A stretch of 64,000 nt of DNA from Mycolicibacterium tusciae JS617 (lineage in GTDB: Bacteria; Actinomycetota; Actinomycetes; Mycobacteriales; Mycobacteriaceae), in the NCBI RefSeq assembly GCF_000243415.2, contig NZ_AGJJ02000001.1, forward strand, positions 47,843 to 111,842, given 5' to 3'. The stretch's first letter is position 1; each line of letters opens with the position of its first letter. Of the stretch, positions 34,731-42,582 are shown in pieces. Position numbers and translations under genes: made by a program. The notes under the pieces were generated by a model. The model was not told where the DNA came from and ran no database searches. It saw only the letters and a list, made by a program, of their open reading frames with translations.

Positions 34731-35447
34731 TCAGATTCTGGCACTCGAATCTTCGGTGAGGTTCCACCGCTCAGCGACGACGCGCGGGATCGGCAGACCG
34801 GAAATGGCCGCGTCCAAGAGGGTGTGGACCGGCAAGCCGGTTGCCAGACGCTGTTTCCAGCGGCCGGTCGGCCCGGTAGATGAGACCGACGTGAGGCAGT
34901 CCAGGTATGCAGTGGCCAGCGACACCCGGCAATCGTGGAGCCACCCTCCGTGACCCCGTTGCTCCTCGAGGAAGGTCATGGCGATTTCGTAGTCGAGATC
35001 GCGCCGTGCCGGATCGGGATGCTGGGGTGGGACCTGGGCGAGCTTTTCGACGAGTGCCCGGACTGTGCGGCCGTGGGGCCCGTACTCGAATCCTGGGGCC
35101 ATGCGTTGCACCACTTCGATGCGGCGAGCTCGAAGTTGGCGGGTGGTGAAACCCGGCACCGATGTAGGTTCGTAGCGCAACGGTCGGGTGGGCTTGACCT
35201 GCCACACCTCCCACGGCTTGCAGCGGTGTGCATAAGTGCCTCCGGCGTACGCGAGGTACGCCGGCTCGTCGAAGAGCCGAAACCCGTTCCAGTGGCGAGA
35301 CATCAAGCGCCGGCCCGGTCGCAGGGTGCTGAACTCCTGAACGTTGACGACGTCGCGATCGCGGTAGGTCACGACGTACCAAGGGCGGCTGTCGATGTCA
35401 GCGCGTGCCTGTGCATCCAGGGCGGAGGAGATCACCATGGTGGGCAT
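34731..35447 (-). CDS. Unknown 238-residue protein
   Basis: A protein with good codon signal and AAGGAG four bases before ATG 35447. It has an N-terminal alpha-beta part (RPWYVVTYRDRDVVNVQEFS, GRRLMSRHWNGFRLFDEPAY) and a helical C-terminus (DYEIAMTFLEEQRGHGGWLH, VSLATAYLDCLTSVSSTGPT). No signal peptide or membrane helix. I do not recognise a family; no link to its neighbours is evident except the same orientation as the toxin-antitoxin pair upstream. Confidence 0.55.
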   Translation of the reverse strand: MPTMVISSALDAQARADIDSRPWYVVTYRDRDVVNVQEFSTLRPGRRLMSRHWNGFRLFDEPAYLAYAGGTYAHRCKPWEVWQVKPTRPLRYEPTSVPGFTTRQLRARRIEVVQRMAPGFEYGPHGRTVRALVEKLAQVPPQHPDPARRDLDYEIAMTFLEEQRGHGGWLHDCRVSLATAYLDCLTSVSSTGPTGRWKQRLATGLPVHTLLDAAISGLPIPRVVAERWNLTEDSSARI

Positions 35448-35546
35448 TCTGCTCCTTCGGGATGACAGCTTGCACGCGGATGTTTCGTCACAGTGACGTA
35501 TTTAGTGCGTGGGCAGGGGGTGGTCGAGGGGAAGGCCCACCTCGGT

Positions 35547-35858
35547 CTAGGGGGACTTGAAGACATCGTGGTCTCCGACGCGGCGCCACCGACAGCGCAA
35601 CTCGTCGTCGACAGTGACCAGTTCGAAAGTGGCCCGTCCGTCGGGACTGGCGAACGACCACGTCATCTCCAAGATGCCAGGCGCGCCTTGCACAGACTTC
35701 ACACGCAGGGACCGCGGCCATGGAGTCGCCGGATCCGCGGCGTAGGCATCGCAAGCCGGAACGCATTTCGCCCGCACCACATCGCGGAAGGTTCTTCGGT
35801 GCTCGGCCTTGAGATGGCGATAGTCGGCATCGAACGCCGGTGTCGTCTCGAACTTCAC
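35547..35858 (-). CDS. RelE/ParE-like toxin
   Basis: A 103-residue protein beginning VKFETTPAFDADYRHLKAEH at GTG 35858, which overlaps the antitoxin stop as GTGA. The strand-helix-helix-strand order and the end LVTVDDELRCRWRRVGDHDV match the RelE/ParE superfamily, whose members cut mRNA on the ribosome or poison gyrase. The catalytic residues of RelE are poorly conserved in this group, so the target cannot be stated. It forms a pair with the AbrB-type gene directly upstream. Confidence 0.75.
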   Translation of the reverse strand: MKFETTPAFDADYRHLKAEHRRTFRDVVRAKCVPACDAYAADPATPWPRSLRVKSVQGAPGILEMTWSFASPDGRATFELVTVDDELRCRWRRVGDHDVFKSP

Positions 35859-36196
35859 GACTCGGGCTCGACGTCGTCCGCCTGCGCGTCCAGCTCGTCG
35901 AGATGGTCCAGGAATGCCTCGCCGTCGTCGTGAACGGTGACCCGCCCGGCCGCCACGTGCTCGTCGACTTCCTTCTCCCGTCGCTGCCAACGGTCCTGCC
36001 AGAACCATCGTTGGTCAGCCGGAATCGGTAGCGCAGGCCGCAGCTCCAGAACCCCGTCCTCGCGTTCAGTGATCTCAACCTGCGCACCGGACTCGTCGAG
36101 GTGCAGCCGCCGCCGCACCTCGGCAGGCAACGCGACGACACCACGGGCCTGGACGGCAACGAAGCCATGAAACGGCACAGCCCCATTTTCGCACAT
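35855..36196 (-). CDS. AbrB/SpoVT-type antitoxin
   Basis: A 113-residue protein. Residues 10-52 form a swapped-hairpin AbrB domain (VAVQARGVVALPAEVRRRLH, then GAQVEITEREDGVLELRP). The C-terminal half is acidic and helical (DEHVAAGRVTVHDDGEAFLD) and should bind the RelE-like toxin encoded by the overlapping next gene. The start may be ATG 36196 or GTG 36178. Two 10-bp direct repeats immediately upstream are probable operator sites for autoregulation. Confidence 0.8.
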   Translation of the reverse strand: MCENGAVPFHGFVAVQARGVVALPAEVRRRLHLDESGAQVEITEREDGVLELRPALPIPADQRWFWQDRWQRREKEVDEHVAAGRVTVHDDGEAFLDHLDELDAQADDVEPES

Positions 36197-36197
36197 C

Positions 36198-36223
36198 GCC
36201 GTAATGCTGTAAAGCCGTAATGC
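36198..36223. promoter_or_regulatory. Direct-repeat operator of the AbrB/RelE locus
   Basis: GCCGTAATGC occurs at 36198-36207 and again at 36214-36223, a 16-bp period, two bases before the antitoxin ATG on the opposite strand. The repeats overlap the expected promoter, as is usual for antitoxin-bound operators. Confidence 0.55.
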
Positions 36224-36257
36224 GCTCTAGCGGCATTGCCGATAAGCTACCTTATGT

Positions 36258-36343
36258 CAAGTATCACTTGGCTATCCGGCGGCTCATTACTTGTCACTAG
36301 TGCGTATTGCTACTTGACACAATCGGTAGTGTCGCACGATAAT
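36258..36343 (+). promoter_or_regulatory. Consensus promoter with 23-bp-spaced ACTTG boxes, leaderless start
   Basis: TTGACA at 36314-36319, an 18-bp spacer and GATAAT at 36338-36343 make a near-perfect sigma-A promoter. The -10 ends six bases before ATG 36350, so transcription should begin at or next to the A of the start codon and the mRNA would be leaderless. ACTTG occurs at 36266, 36289 and 36312, exactly 23 bp apart; the first belongs to CAAGT-ATC-ACTTG, and the last overlaps the -35. These look like binding sites for a repressor, probably the XRE protein encoded here. Confidence 0.7.
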
Positions 36344-36349
36344 CGGCGC

Positions 36350-37531
36350 ATGGCAATCGCCCGCCTGGTCGCCCTTATAGACCACTACAAGGCCGCACAC
36401 GGGGTCAGCGACGCCGAACTGGCCCGCCGGATTGGCATCTCGCGCGAGAACTTGCGCCTCTGGCGGACCAACGGGCTGCGGGCGCTGCCCGACCAGGACA
36501 ATCTGCGTGGCGTGGCCCGCACCATCGGCCAGCCCTACCGCCAGGTGCTCTCGGCGGCATTGCTCGACGCCGGCTATCTCACCGACACCGACGCCGCGCA
36601 ACCCCGGCCCTATATCGAGGTCCTCCACGACGCCATCGACGCGCTGACAGAAGCAACGAAACTCACGAACCAGCCTCTGCGGCAAAGCGCTTCGAGCGGA
36701 TGGGAAGCCGACCCCGACCCGCGAGCGGCGCTGCACATCGACTGGGCCGAGTTCGTCACCCACGCACTGGCCGGTGCAGCCGCCAACGTCGGCAGCACAA
36801 CACAAATCCTCAGCGGACGCCCTGGCTCCTGGGAAGCCGCCCGCGTACGCGAAACACTGGCCTCCACCGTCGGACCCGACGACGAACACCTGCTGCGGCA
36901 CCGCACCCAACCGATCACCGTGGACCTGTCCGTCGACAACATTCTGCGCGACCTCGACGCCGACCCCTACCTCGACGCCTTCGACGAGATCGACCAACGC
37001 GAGCTCGATATCCCCGAACCCGACGATATCCCCGACGAGCCGCCACCACCGGGCATGGAATGGCTGCACGACCGCGACGAACACGGTCTGGCCGCGTGGA
37101 TCAACGATCCGGACAAAGTCGCCGCCTACCAACGGTGGCACGCCGAGCAGCCACCGTACGAGCCCACCCCTGGCGAGCAAGCCCAGCAACAGGCTCTGGA
37201 TTCCCTTGCGGCACTAAGGGACACGCTGGAAGAACTGCGCCGCGAGGAACTGCATGCCTACGCCGACTCACTCACCGCCGCCATCACCGACCGGCTGCGC
37301 ACCCTGAACCTGCACGTACCGATCCGGGTCACCGTTATAGCTGCCCCCAATGGCGCAAAGCATCAATACGGCACCACTCCCCTGCCAGGTGAAAGCTCCA
37401 GCCGGATCGACGAAGCGATCGCCGCAGCGATCGCCGGAACACCGGGACCGGCAGTGCTGCAGGGCACACCGCTGCAGCGGGCCGAAGCCGCGCTCCAACG
37501 TGCACAGGACGGAGAACGCGCAGATGACTGA
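36350..37531 (+). CDS. XRE-family HTH protein with long C-terminal region
   Basis: A 393-residue protein from ATG 36350. Residues 1-60 are an XRE HTH (LVALIDHYKAAHGVSDAELA, RRIGISRENLRLWRTNGLRA). A middle segment of about 60-220 is helical, followed by an acidic, Pro-rich linker with DEPPPPGMEWLHDRDEHGLA and a C-terminal helical domain. The DNA-binding part is probably an autoregulator acting on the ACTTG boxes. It overlaps the next gene by eight bases. What the large C-terminal part does is unknown. Confidence 0.7.
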   Translation: MAIARLVALIDHYKAAHGVSDAELARRIGISRENLRLWRTNGLRALPDQDNLRGVARTIGQPYRQVLSAALLDAGYLTDTDAAQPRPYIEVLHDAIDALTEATKLTNQPLRQSASSGWEADPDPRAALHIDWAEFVTHALAGAAANVGSTTQILSGRPGSWEAARVRETLASTVGPDDEHLLRHRTQPITVDLSVDNILRDLDADPYLDAFDEIDQRELDIPEPDDIPDEPPPPGMEWLHDRDEHGLAAWINDPDKVAAYQRWHAEQPPYEPTPGEQAQQQALDSLAALRDTLEELRREELHAYADSLTAAITDRLRTLNLHVPIRVTVIAAPNGAKHQYGTTPLPGESSSRIDEAIAAAIAGTPGPAVLQGTPLQRAEAALQRAQDGERADD

Positions 37532-38123
37532 CAAGTGCAGCGGCCTCAACCCGGCACCAGACTGGCTGCACCAGTGCGCGATGGGATTGGTAGCACGAGT
37601 AGGTGAGCGAGGCATGACACTGACCGTCGAAGCGGCCGAGACCGTTCTTGCCGAACGGCATACCACCGCCGCCGCGCAACTCGGAGTGACCGAACGAACC
37701 GCTCGACCGTACCTTGACGACGCCGCGCTTGACGCCTTGGCTGACCGCCTGGTGGCCACGTTCGCCGACGAGGAACCCGGCAGCGATCTGTTCGCGCTGC
37801 CACGCAGCGCCCATATCAGCGTGGCCAGCTTCGGCCTTCTCGTGGCTGGCCTCGCTGAAGCCCTGCTCTTCTTCGAAAGCTCCCCGGCGATCGACGACGC
37901 CGACCGCCACGCGCGGCGATATGAGACTGCACAGCTGCTGTCGTTGGCTGGTCTGATCCAGTCCGATCACAGCGGCGGCCCGATCGCCGCTCCCCCAGCG
38001 CTGTTCTCACGGATCGCACGCACGCTGACAACGGTGGCCGACCTCACCGACAACACCCGCTTAGCGAAAGCGCTACGACGCGACGCGATGCGAGCGCGGT
38101 CGGCAGCGAGCGCACAAACCTGA
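37524..38123 (+). CDS. Unknown 199-residue helical protein with HTH-like stretch
   Basis: ATG 37524 lies inside the end of the XRE gene (ATGACTGA). The protein includes a likely HTH near the start (ETVLAERHTTAAAQLGVTER followed by TARPYLDDAALDALADRLVA) and a helical core (HISVASFGLLVAGLAEALLF) that is probably buried rather than membrane-spanning. Co-transcribed with the XRE gene; likely a partner regulator. Family not recognised. Confidence 0.6.
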   Translation: MTDKCSGLNPAPDWLHQCAMGLVARVGERGMTLTVEAAETVLAERHTTAAAQLGVTERTARPYLDDAALDALADRLVATFADEEPGSDLFALPRSAHISVASFGLLVAGLAEALLFFESSPAIDDADRHARRYETAQLLSLAGLIQSDHSGGPIAAPPALFSRIARTLTTVADLTDNTRLAKALRRDAMRARSAASAQT

Positions 38124-38184
38124 ACAACGTCTCGACAGACGCTATCAATCCGCCTCCCCAACGAACACCACCGCAAGGATCGCA

Positions 38185-38442
38185 ATGAGCACTGAACTAC
38201 CCACCCGCACAGACCTTTTCGTCAACGCACTGGCGGCCCTCGACTCTGCCCGCTCGGCGCTCAGTGATGCGCGCGACTGGCTACGTTCAGACTGGGAACC
38301 CGTCGACACCGCACTGCCGCACGAAGCCGCCCGGGCACGCGCGGAGATGCTCGCCGCGATCGGTGAGGCGAAGGACGTCATCGACGCCATGAAACGCGAT
38401 GCGTACCAGGCGATCGAGTCGCTCGCCGCTGGCCACCACTAA
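38185..38442 (+). CDS. Small helical protein
   Basis: An 85-residue protein, all helical (LFVNALAALDSARSALSDAR, AEMLAAIGEAKDVIDAMKRD), with an AAGGA ribosome site. It follows the two previous genes in the same direction and may be a small structural or regulatory subunit. No family recognised. Confidence 0.5.
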   Translation: MSTELPTRTDLFVNALAALDSARSALSDARDWLRSDWEPVDTALPHEAARARAEMLAAIGEAKDVIDAMKRDAYQAIESLAAGHH

Positions 38443-38533
38443 TCGCGGCTCGCACGGCGAGCACGCGACACCACTCTGGCACACCCGACACCATCGAGAA
38501 GGCGAGCGCGCCCCGCCGGCCCTTTGTGCCGAT

Positions 38534-38968
38534 TCAGTCGCCGCGAGGCAGACTTCCAAGGCAAGCCGCGACAACGTCGGCCACCCGTTCAAGCGCCGCC
38601 GCAATCGCCCAGAGCGCTTCGACCTGTGTTCCCGTCTCCGGTAACCCGCCATGGCCGGGTCGATGAGGTGGGGCGGCAGTGGTCCTAGTCGGAGGTCGCG
38701 GCGTCGGGCGGTCAGGTGCTGAGTGGCGGCCCGGCGGGGAAGGTTCGACAGCCTCGAGGCGCGCGCGGCCTGCATCGGGCCAACGAATCCACTGCTGCTG
38801 CCCTGCCTCGTCCAAGGAATTCGCTGGTGCGCCGTGATCGCCGTGGTGATCGTGATCGAGCACGCAGCCGCGGACCCATGGCACATTTCGCCCGTTTATC
38901 GCCGTCAGCGACGCCCAAAGTTCGTCGTCAAGAAGCACGCTGCCATAGCAACCACCGCCGCCGGTCAT
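38534..38968 (-). CDS. Small mycobacterial/phage-type protein with DHDHHGDH motif
   Basis: A 144-residue protein. The N-terminal part includes CVLDHDHHGDHGAPA, a His/Asp cluster seen in small proteins of mycobacteria and their phages (the usual form is C-x-L-D-x-D-H-x-G-D-H), then a Pro/Arg-rich linker and a C-terminal helix (VEALWAIAAALERVADVVAA). Function unknown; the cluster may bind metal. The 38443-38533 gap is non-coding. Confidence 0.55.
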   Translation of the reverse strand: MTGGGGCYGSVLLDDELWASLTAINGRNVPWVRGCVLDHDHHGDHGAPANSLDEAGQQQWIRWPDAGRARLEAVEPSPPGRHSAPDRPTPRPPTRTTAAPPHRPGHGGLPETGTQVEALWAIAAALERVADVVAACLGSLPRGD

Positions 38969-39067
38969 TTCGTCGCCCCGCAGCGACCGCCGACAAACCG
39001 GACCGACGGTGTCGATTGTGTTGCAGGGCAGGTAATCTCCCGCAGCATCCGTTTGAACTGTCCGGTA

Positions 39068-39289
39068 TCAGGATTCCAGCGAAGGTGCGTCGTGCCGGAC
39101 TCCTTCTAGCCAGTTCTGAATCGTGCGCGTCGACTTCCTCAACTCCGTGGCGATCGCGCGAATCGAGGCACCTGCCAGCCAGGCGGCCCGGACGGCGGCC
39201 TTCAACTCAGCGGCAGCGTCGTCGGCGCCGCGAGCTGCCTCATGCAGTCGCTCACGCTCGGCCGACGGGATATCTCCACGGGCAGTCAC
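39068..39289 (-). CDS. Small HTH regulator
   Basis: A 73-residue protein from GTG 39289. It ends with AWLAGASIRAIATELRKSTR followed by TIQNWLEGV, a resolvase-like helix-turn-helix. The preceding helix (LHEAARGADDAAAELKAAVR) may dimerise. The 9- to 10-bp ACTGTAGCA elements directly upstream are probably its operators, and it would control the divergent gene at 39421 as well. Confidence 0.65.
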   Translation of the reverse strand: MTARGDIPSAERERLHEAARGADDAAAELKAAVRAAWLAGASIRAIATELRKSTRTIQNWLEGVRHDAPSLES

Positions 39290-39295
39290 AGCGAG

Positions 39296-39342
39296 ACTGT
39301 AGCAGAACGGACTACACAACTGTAGCACCTACTGCTACAGTT
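39296..39342. promoter_or_regulatory. Perfect inverted-repeat operator AACTGTAGCA-N5-TGCTACAGTT plus third half-site
   Basis: AACTGTAGCA at 39318-39327 and TGCTACAGTT at 39333-39342 form a perfect 10-bp inverted repeat. A third copy, ACTGTAGCA, lies at 39296-39304, 23 bp from its counterpart and only seven bases before the HTH gene. The sites lie between divergent genes, the classic place for autoregulation. Confidence 0.7.
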
Positions 39343-39420
39343 GGAATCGAGCACGGACTGTCACACCGGAGAGGCAGAATCGGCCAATGACCGCACACAC
39401 CGCCGTTCCGAGCCCAGCTG

Positions 39421-39957
39421 TTGGGTAGGCCGTCCGCGCGGACCGTCGCGTTGCGCGATCAAATACTTGCCGCGCTGCGCACTGAGTGGCCGCTGCCGGC
39501 GTCGACACGTCACGTCTGCGAGCTGCTGGGCGCACATCGATACGACGAGACCGGCTATCGAGTTTATCCGCAACTGTGCGCCCTTGATCGGCTGGGCATC
39601 GTGGAGCGGATCCACCGCGGCCCCGACTGCCGCGACGTCTTCTGGCGATTTCTCGGCGATCCCACGGAAGCGGATTTGAACGCGGCCGTAGACGCCACTG
39701 ACTCGCCTCTGCCTGCGGCTCCTACGGACAGCACCGCCGAACTTGACGCTGACACCGACACGATTTTGTCGACGTTGGACAGCTACATCAAAGCACTCGA
39801 CGACGCCGAAAAACGCTTCGTAACCGCCGCAGCCTCTCGCGATCAAGACAATGAGACGGATGCGGCCGACGACCTGGCCGCCTTGGTACGGGAGTTCGTT
39901 GATTGTTGCAACAATTGGCCCGCACCGGCGAGCACTAACAATGATCGTCCGGAATAG
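39421..39957 (+). CDS. Winged-helix-like protein
   Basis: A 178-residue protein with a TTG start at 39421. Residues 5-75 look like a winged-helix domain (ALRDQILAALRTEWPLPAST, RHVCELLGAHRYDETGYRVY, PQLCALDRLGIVERIHRGPD), of the type used to read DNA. The rest is an acidic helical tail (DTILSTLDSYIKALDDAEKR). It is divergent from the small HTH gene and shares its operator region. Confidence 0.6.
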   Translation: MGRPSARTVALRDQILAALRTEWPLPASTRHVCELLGAHRYDETGYRVYPQLCALDRLGIVERIHRGPDCRDVFWRFLGDPTEADLNAAVDATDSPLPAAPTDSTAELDADTDTILSTLDSYIKALDDAEKRFVTAAASRDQDNETDAADDLAALVREFVDCCNNWPAPASTNNDRPE

Positions 39958-39981
39958 GTATAGCGAAAGGGAGCTTGGGTG

Positions 39982-40386
39982 ATGACTACGCCTGGCGTTG
40001 ACCATCTGCTTGTTCCTGGGACGTGGCTTGCCGACGTGCCACGGGAGCTGACGCTTGAAGTGGTCGACCGAATCAACCTGTTGATCGGCGGGATGAACAC
40101 AGTCCGCAACCGCATGCTGCTGGGAGTTGACAGCGACGGCAACGAGCCATCCCCTGGCCGCCCTCGCTCAGATGCCACCGCTGAGACAACGAGACGGGCT
40201 CTGGAAGACCTGATCCTGTTGCGCGACATTACCTCTACCACGATCCACGCCGTTGCCGCGGCCGCTATCGAAGGTGGCGTTGAGCGCAACGACGTGGAGA
40301 CCTGGGCGAGCTACGAAGCCGACGACCAGGCCCTGATCGAGGGCATAGACATGCTGCTCGCTGGAAGCGCGGAGCGTCCGGAATAG
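39982..40386 (+). CDS. Unknown 134-residue helical protein
   Basis: ATG 39982 (or GTG 39979) follows AAGGGAG. The protein is acidic and helical, with LTLEVVDRINLLIGGMNTVR and TRRALEDLILLRDITSTTIH. It is probably co-transcribed with the winged-helix gene. No family recognised. It is convergent with the MPT63-like gene. Confidence 0.55.
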   Translation: MTTPGVDHLLVPGTWLADVPRELTLEVVDRINLLIGGMNTVRNRMLLGVDSDGNEPSPGRPRSDATAETTRRALEDLILLRDITSTTIHAVAAAAIEGGVERNDVETWASYEADDQALIEGIDMLLAGSAERPE

Positions 40387-40415
40387 GGCTGAGTCGACGT
40401 AGCGGGGCCCCGCGC

Positions 40416-41300
40416 TCAGCTGGGCGGCGGCGCGATCACCGTGGTCGTCGGTGCCGCGGTGGCGGGGGTGCCTTGGCTGCCGGCAGGTGCGGTCTCAGGC
40501 TGTGGGGTCCCCGCGGCGGCCGCCGCGTCTGGGGCGGGGCTGACGGGGGCAGCACTGGGTTCGACGGGGGTGCCCTGACTGCCCTCGGCGACCGGGGTGC
40601 CCTGACTGCCGCCTGTCGCTGCCGGTGTCGCCTCGACGGGGGTTCCTTGGCTGCCGGTGGGTAGCGCGTCTGTCGGCACGGTTTCGCCGGCCTCGACGCC
40701 TGCACCTTCGGCGTCCAACGGCGGTATTTCGGCGACGTCCGCACCGTCGACCCCCGCGGTGGCCGACGGGGTGGACTGTGTGCCCGCTGGGGGGCTCCAC
40801 TGGCCGCCGCCGGTGGCCGGCGGCGGCGGGGCGACCCACACCGCTCGGTCGGTGCCCATCGAGTTGTACACCACAGTCTCGGGCGCGGTGCCGGTGACGT
40901 CAAAGTACAGCTTGCCTGTCGTGTGCTGGCTCTCAGCGAGCGTGGCGGGGTTGACGCCCAGCGGTGTGGCCGCTCCGAACAACACCCGGTAGGTCGCGCC
41001 GTCGGCGGCTCGTGCATTGAAATTGGACACCACCGGTGTCACCGTTCCAGCGACGGCCACGCCGGTGGCCGTGGCCTCCCACAGCGTGCCGTGCACCGGG
41101 TAGTCGATGACATCAGCACTGCGCCTGAGATCGCTGACGACCCACGCCTGCACGACACCGTTGTCCACCAGCTCGGCGTCATCACCGAACGTAGTGGTCT
41201 CCACATCCGCTGCCGCCGTGGGTGTGCCGAGCAGGCCCACGGTCAACGCCGCCGACGTGCAGGCCAACATTGAGGTCACGGATGCAATCTTCACGCTCAT
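40416..41300 (-). CDS. MPT63-like secreted protein (DUF1942) with GSQGTP-repeat tail
   Basis: A 294-residue protein from ATG 41300 (AGGAG just upstream). Residues 1-30 form a Sec signal peptide ending near TPTAAAD. Residues 35-155 closely follow the mycobacterial immunogen MPT63: AWVVSDLRRSADVIDYPVHG, LWEATATG, TPVVSNFNARAADGATYRVL, TGKLYFDVTG. MPT63 is an immunoglobulin-like beta-sandwich of about 130 residues and unknown function. Here a 135-residue Pro/Thr/Ala-rich tail follows, with GSQGTP at least four times, as in cell-wall-spanning or glycosylated stalks. It is upstream of and divergent from the MazEF-like pair. Confidence 0.8.
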   Translation of the reverse strand: MSVKIASVTSMLACTSAALTVGLLGTPTAAADVETTTFGDDAELVDNGVVQAWVVSDLRRSADVIDYPVHGTLWEATATGVAVAGTVTPVVSNFNARAADGATYRVLFGAATPLGVNPATLAESQHTTGKLYFDVTGTAPETVVYNSMGTDRAVWVAPPPPATGGGQWSPPAGTQSTPSATAGVDGADVAEIPPLDAEGAGVEAGETVPTDALPTGSQGTPVEATPAATGGSQGTPVAEGSQGTPVEPSAAPVSPAPDAAAAAGTPQPETAPAGSQGTPATAAPTTTVIAPPPS

Positions 41301-41495
41301 CACTCCTGTGGTCGTCCGAGATCGGTTATCCCCCCCGGCCCGCGGGGACGTCACGGGTTGAAACTAGCAGCCTGTCGCGGGCCACCCGAGGGGCTGATCG
41401 CGCGATTCGCCACTCTGATACGGCCCAGCGTCGCGCACACGGACCAGGTGTCGACGCACACTTACTTATACGCTGGCCTCTACGCCTGCATTCGG

Positions 41496-41510
41496 TGTAC
41501 ACTATGCACC
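41496..41510 (+). promoter_or_regulatory. Palindromic -10 region of MazEF-like locus
   Basis: GTGTACAC at 41496-41503 is a perfect palindrome that includes a possible -10 (TACACT) seven bases before the antitoxin ATG. A leaderless transcript and antitoxin binding at the palindrome are both possible. No convincing -35 is visible. Confidence 0.35.
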
Positions 41511-41807
41511 ATGGGTAAGCGTGTGAGCCTGATCCTTGGCGACTCCGACGAGGCGGCGATCGCCCCCTACCTCAATCAGGGCTCGCCGGCGTTCGAGGTC
41601 TTGCGGCACTGGGCCAGCCAGCACGACGTCGCAGACGACATCAAGTCCGAGGCCGCGGCGTTGCGCGCACTGCTTCAGGCGGGGGCCGAAGCGCTGCAGG
41701 AGCACGTCCTCGACCTGGGCTACGCCCAGCTGGCCACAGAGTTCAACAGCGAATCGGCCAATGCTGAACGACGCACTGCACGCAACCGCCACGAGCGCCA
41801 GACCTAG
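41511..41807 (+). CDS. MazE-like antitoxin
   Basis: A 98-residue protein from ATG 41511. The first 30 residues (KRVSLILGDSDEAAIAPYLN) fit a ribbon-helix-helix DNA-binding domain as in many mycobacterial MazE antitoxins. The remainder is helical and acidic (AAALRALLQAGAEALQEHVL), suited to masking the toxin. It is followed after eight bases by a MazF-type toxin gene. A longer open frame from 41358 has no coding character before this ATG. Confidence 0.75.
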   Translation: MGKRVSLILGDSDEAAIAPYLNQGSPAFEVLRHWASQHDVADDIKSEAAALRALLQAGAEALQEHVLDLGYAQLATEFNSESANAERRTARNRHERQT

Positions 41808-41815
41808 GGGCGCAA

Positions 41816-42127
41816 ATGACACGTGCGCTGCGCAGCCAGGCGTACCGAGTGGACCTCGGACATGGCTCCAAGCCGTGGGTCATCCTCAGTAACAACTCGA
41901 GGAACAGAAACCTCGATACCGTTCTGGCAGCACGTATTACGACAACCAGTAAGCACGCCCACGTTCCCACGGTCGTGCCGTTGACCGCGGCCGACCCGTT
42001 GGTGGGCTACGTCCTCGTCGATGACATCGTGCAGCTCTACCACGATGAACTCACCGAAGCGCTAGGGACCTTGTCCCTGCCCACCATGGCCGAAATCAGC
42101 AAGGCGCTTCGGATCGCGCTTCCCTGA
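41816..42127 (+). CDS. MazF/PemK-family toxin
   Basis: A 103-residue protein with the PemK-like fold: YRVDLGHGSKPWVILSNNSR, RITTTSKHAHVPTVVPLTAA, VGYVLVDDIVQLYHDELTEA, then a last helix ending LRIALP. MazF toxins are sequence-specific endoribonucleases. The usual N-terminal G-D-V/I-W of MazF is replaced by YRVDLG, as in several mycobacterial members. Forms a two-gene module with the antitoxin upstream. Confidence 0.8.
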   Translation: MTRALRSQAYRVDLGHGSKPWVILSNNSRNRNLDTVLAARITTTSKHAHVPTVVPLTAADPLVGYVLVDDIVQLYHDELTEALGTLSLPTMAEISKALRIALP

Positions 42128-42182
42128 CGGCGGGATAGCCAAACATATTGCAAGGCAACAACTACGGAGGCTCTCACCGACT

Positions 42183-42557
42183 ATGGCTGGCGTACTTTCC
42201 ACACCAAATCTGGCGTTCTACTTCCCCGACGAGACCGTTAAGACGCTCAACGATCGCTGGGACGATTGGGTTGCGCGAGGGGCCACCGTTGTCACGAAGA
42301 AGGACCAGGCCGAAGACGCACCCGGGGTCTTGCTTGACCTTCTGCACACCGACATCCGCTTCACACCGGCCCTAACCGCCGCAGTGGCAATCGCGGAGCT
42401 GCGTCTGCACCATGAGCAGACCGCCGCGTCAGGGTCTCTGATCTTCTACCCGTGTCTACCGTGGCAGTGGCCGCTCATCCTCGGCGCCCGGTTCCGACAG
42501 GAGCCCGACGTCCTGTGGGCAATCCCCCGCGAACTTGTCGCAAGCGACTTCGAATGA
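42183..42557 (+). CDS. Unknown 124-residue protein
   Basis: A protein with natural composition (LAFYFPDETVKTLNDRWDDW, GVLLDLLHTDIRFTPALTAA, LIFYPCLPWQWPLILGARFR). ATG 42183 follows a GGAGG 13 bases upstream. It has no signal peptide; the C-terminal aromatic stretch may pack into a core. It is adjacent to the toxin gene and to the right end of the second TnpB element. I do not recognise it. Confidence 0.55.
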   Translation: MAGVLSTPNLAFYFPDETVKTLNDRWDDWVARGATVVTKKDQAEDAPGVLLDLLHTDIRFTPALTAAVAIAELRLHHEQTAASGSLIFYPCLPWQWPLILGARFRQEPDVLWAIPRELVASDFE

Positions 42558-42582
42558 GAACTCAGGCTGAGCGAAGTTGACG

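Noticed and set aside
36236..36349. Longer form of the XRE protein beginning at 36236
   Set aside because: The extra residues cover the consensus promoter and ACTTG boxes, and the sequence has no coding character.
40416..41300. PE/PPE or other ESX substrate identity for the GSQGTP protein
   Set aside because: It has a Sec signal peptide and an MPT63 domain, with no PE/PPE or WXG features.
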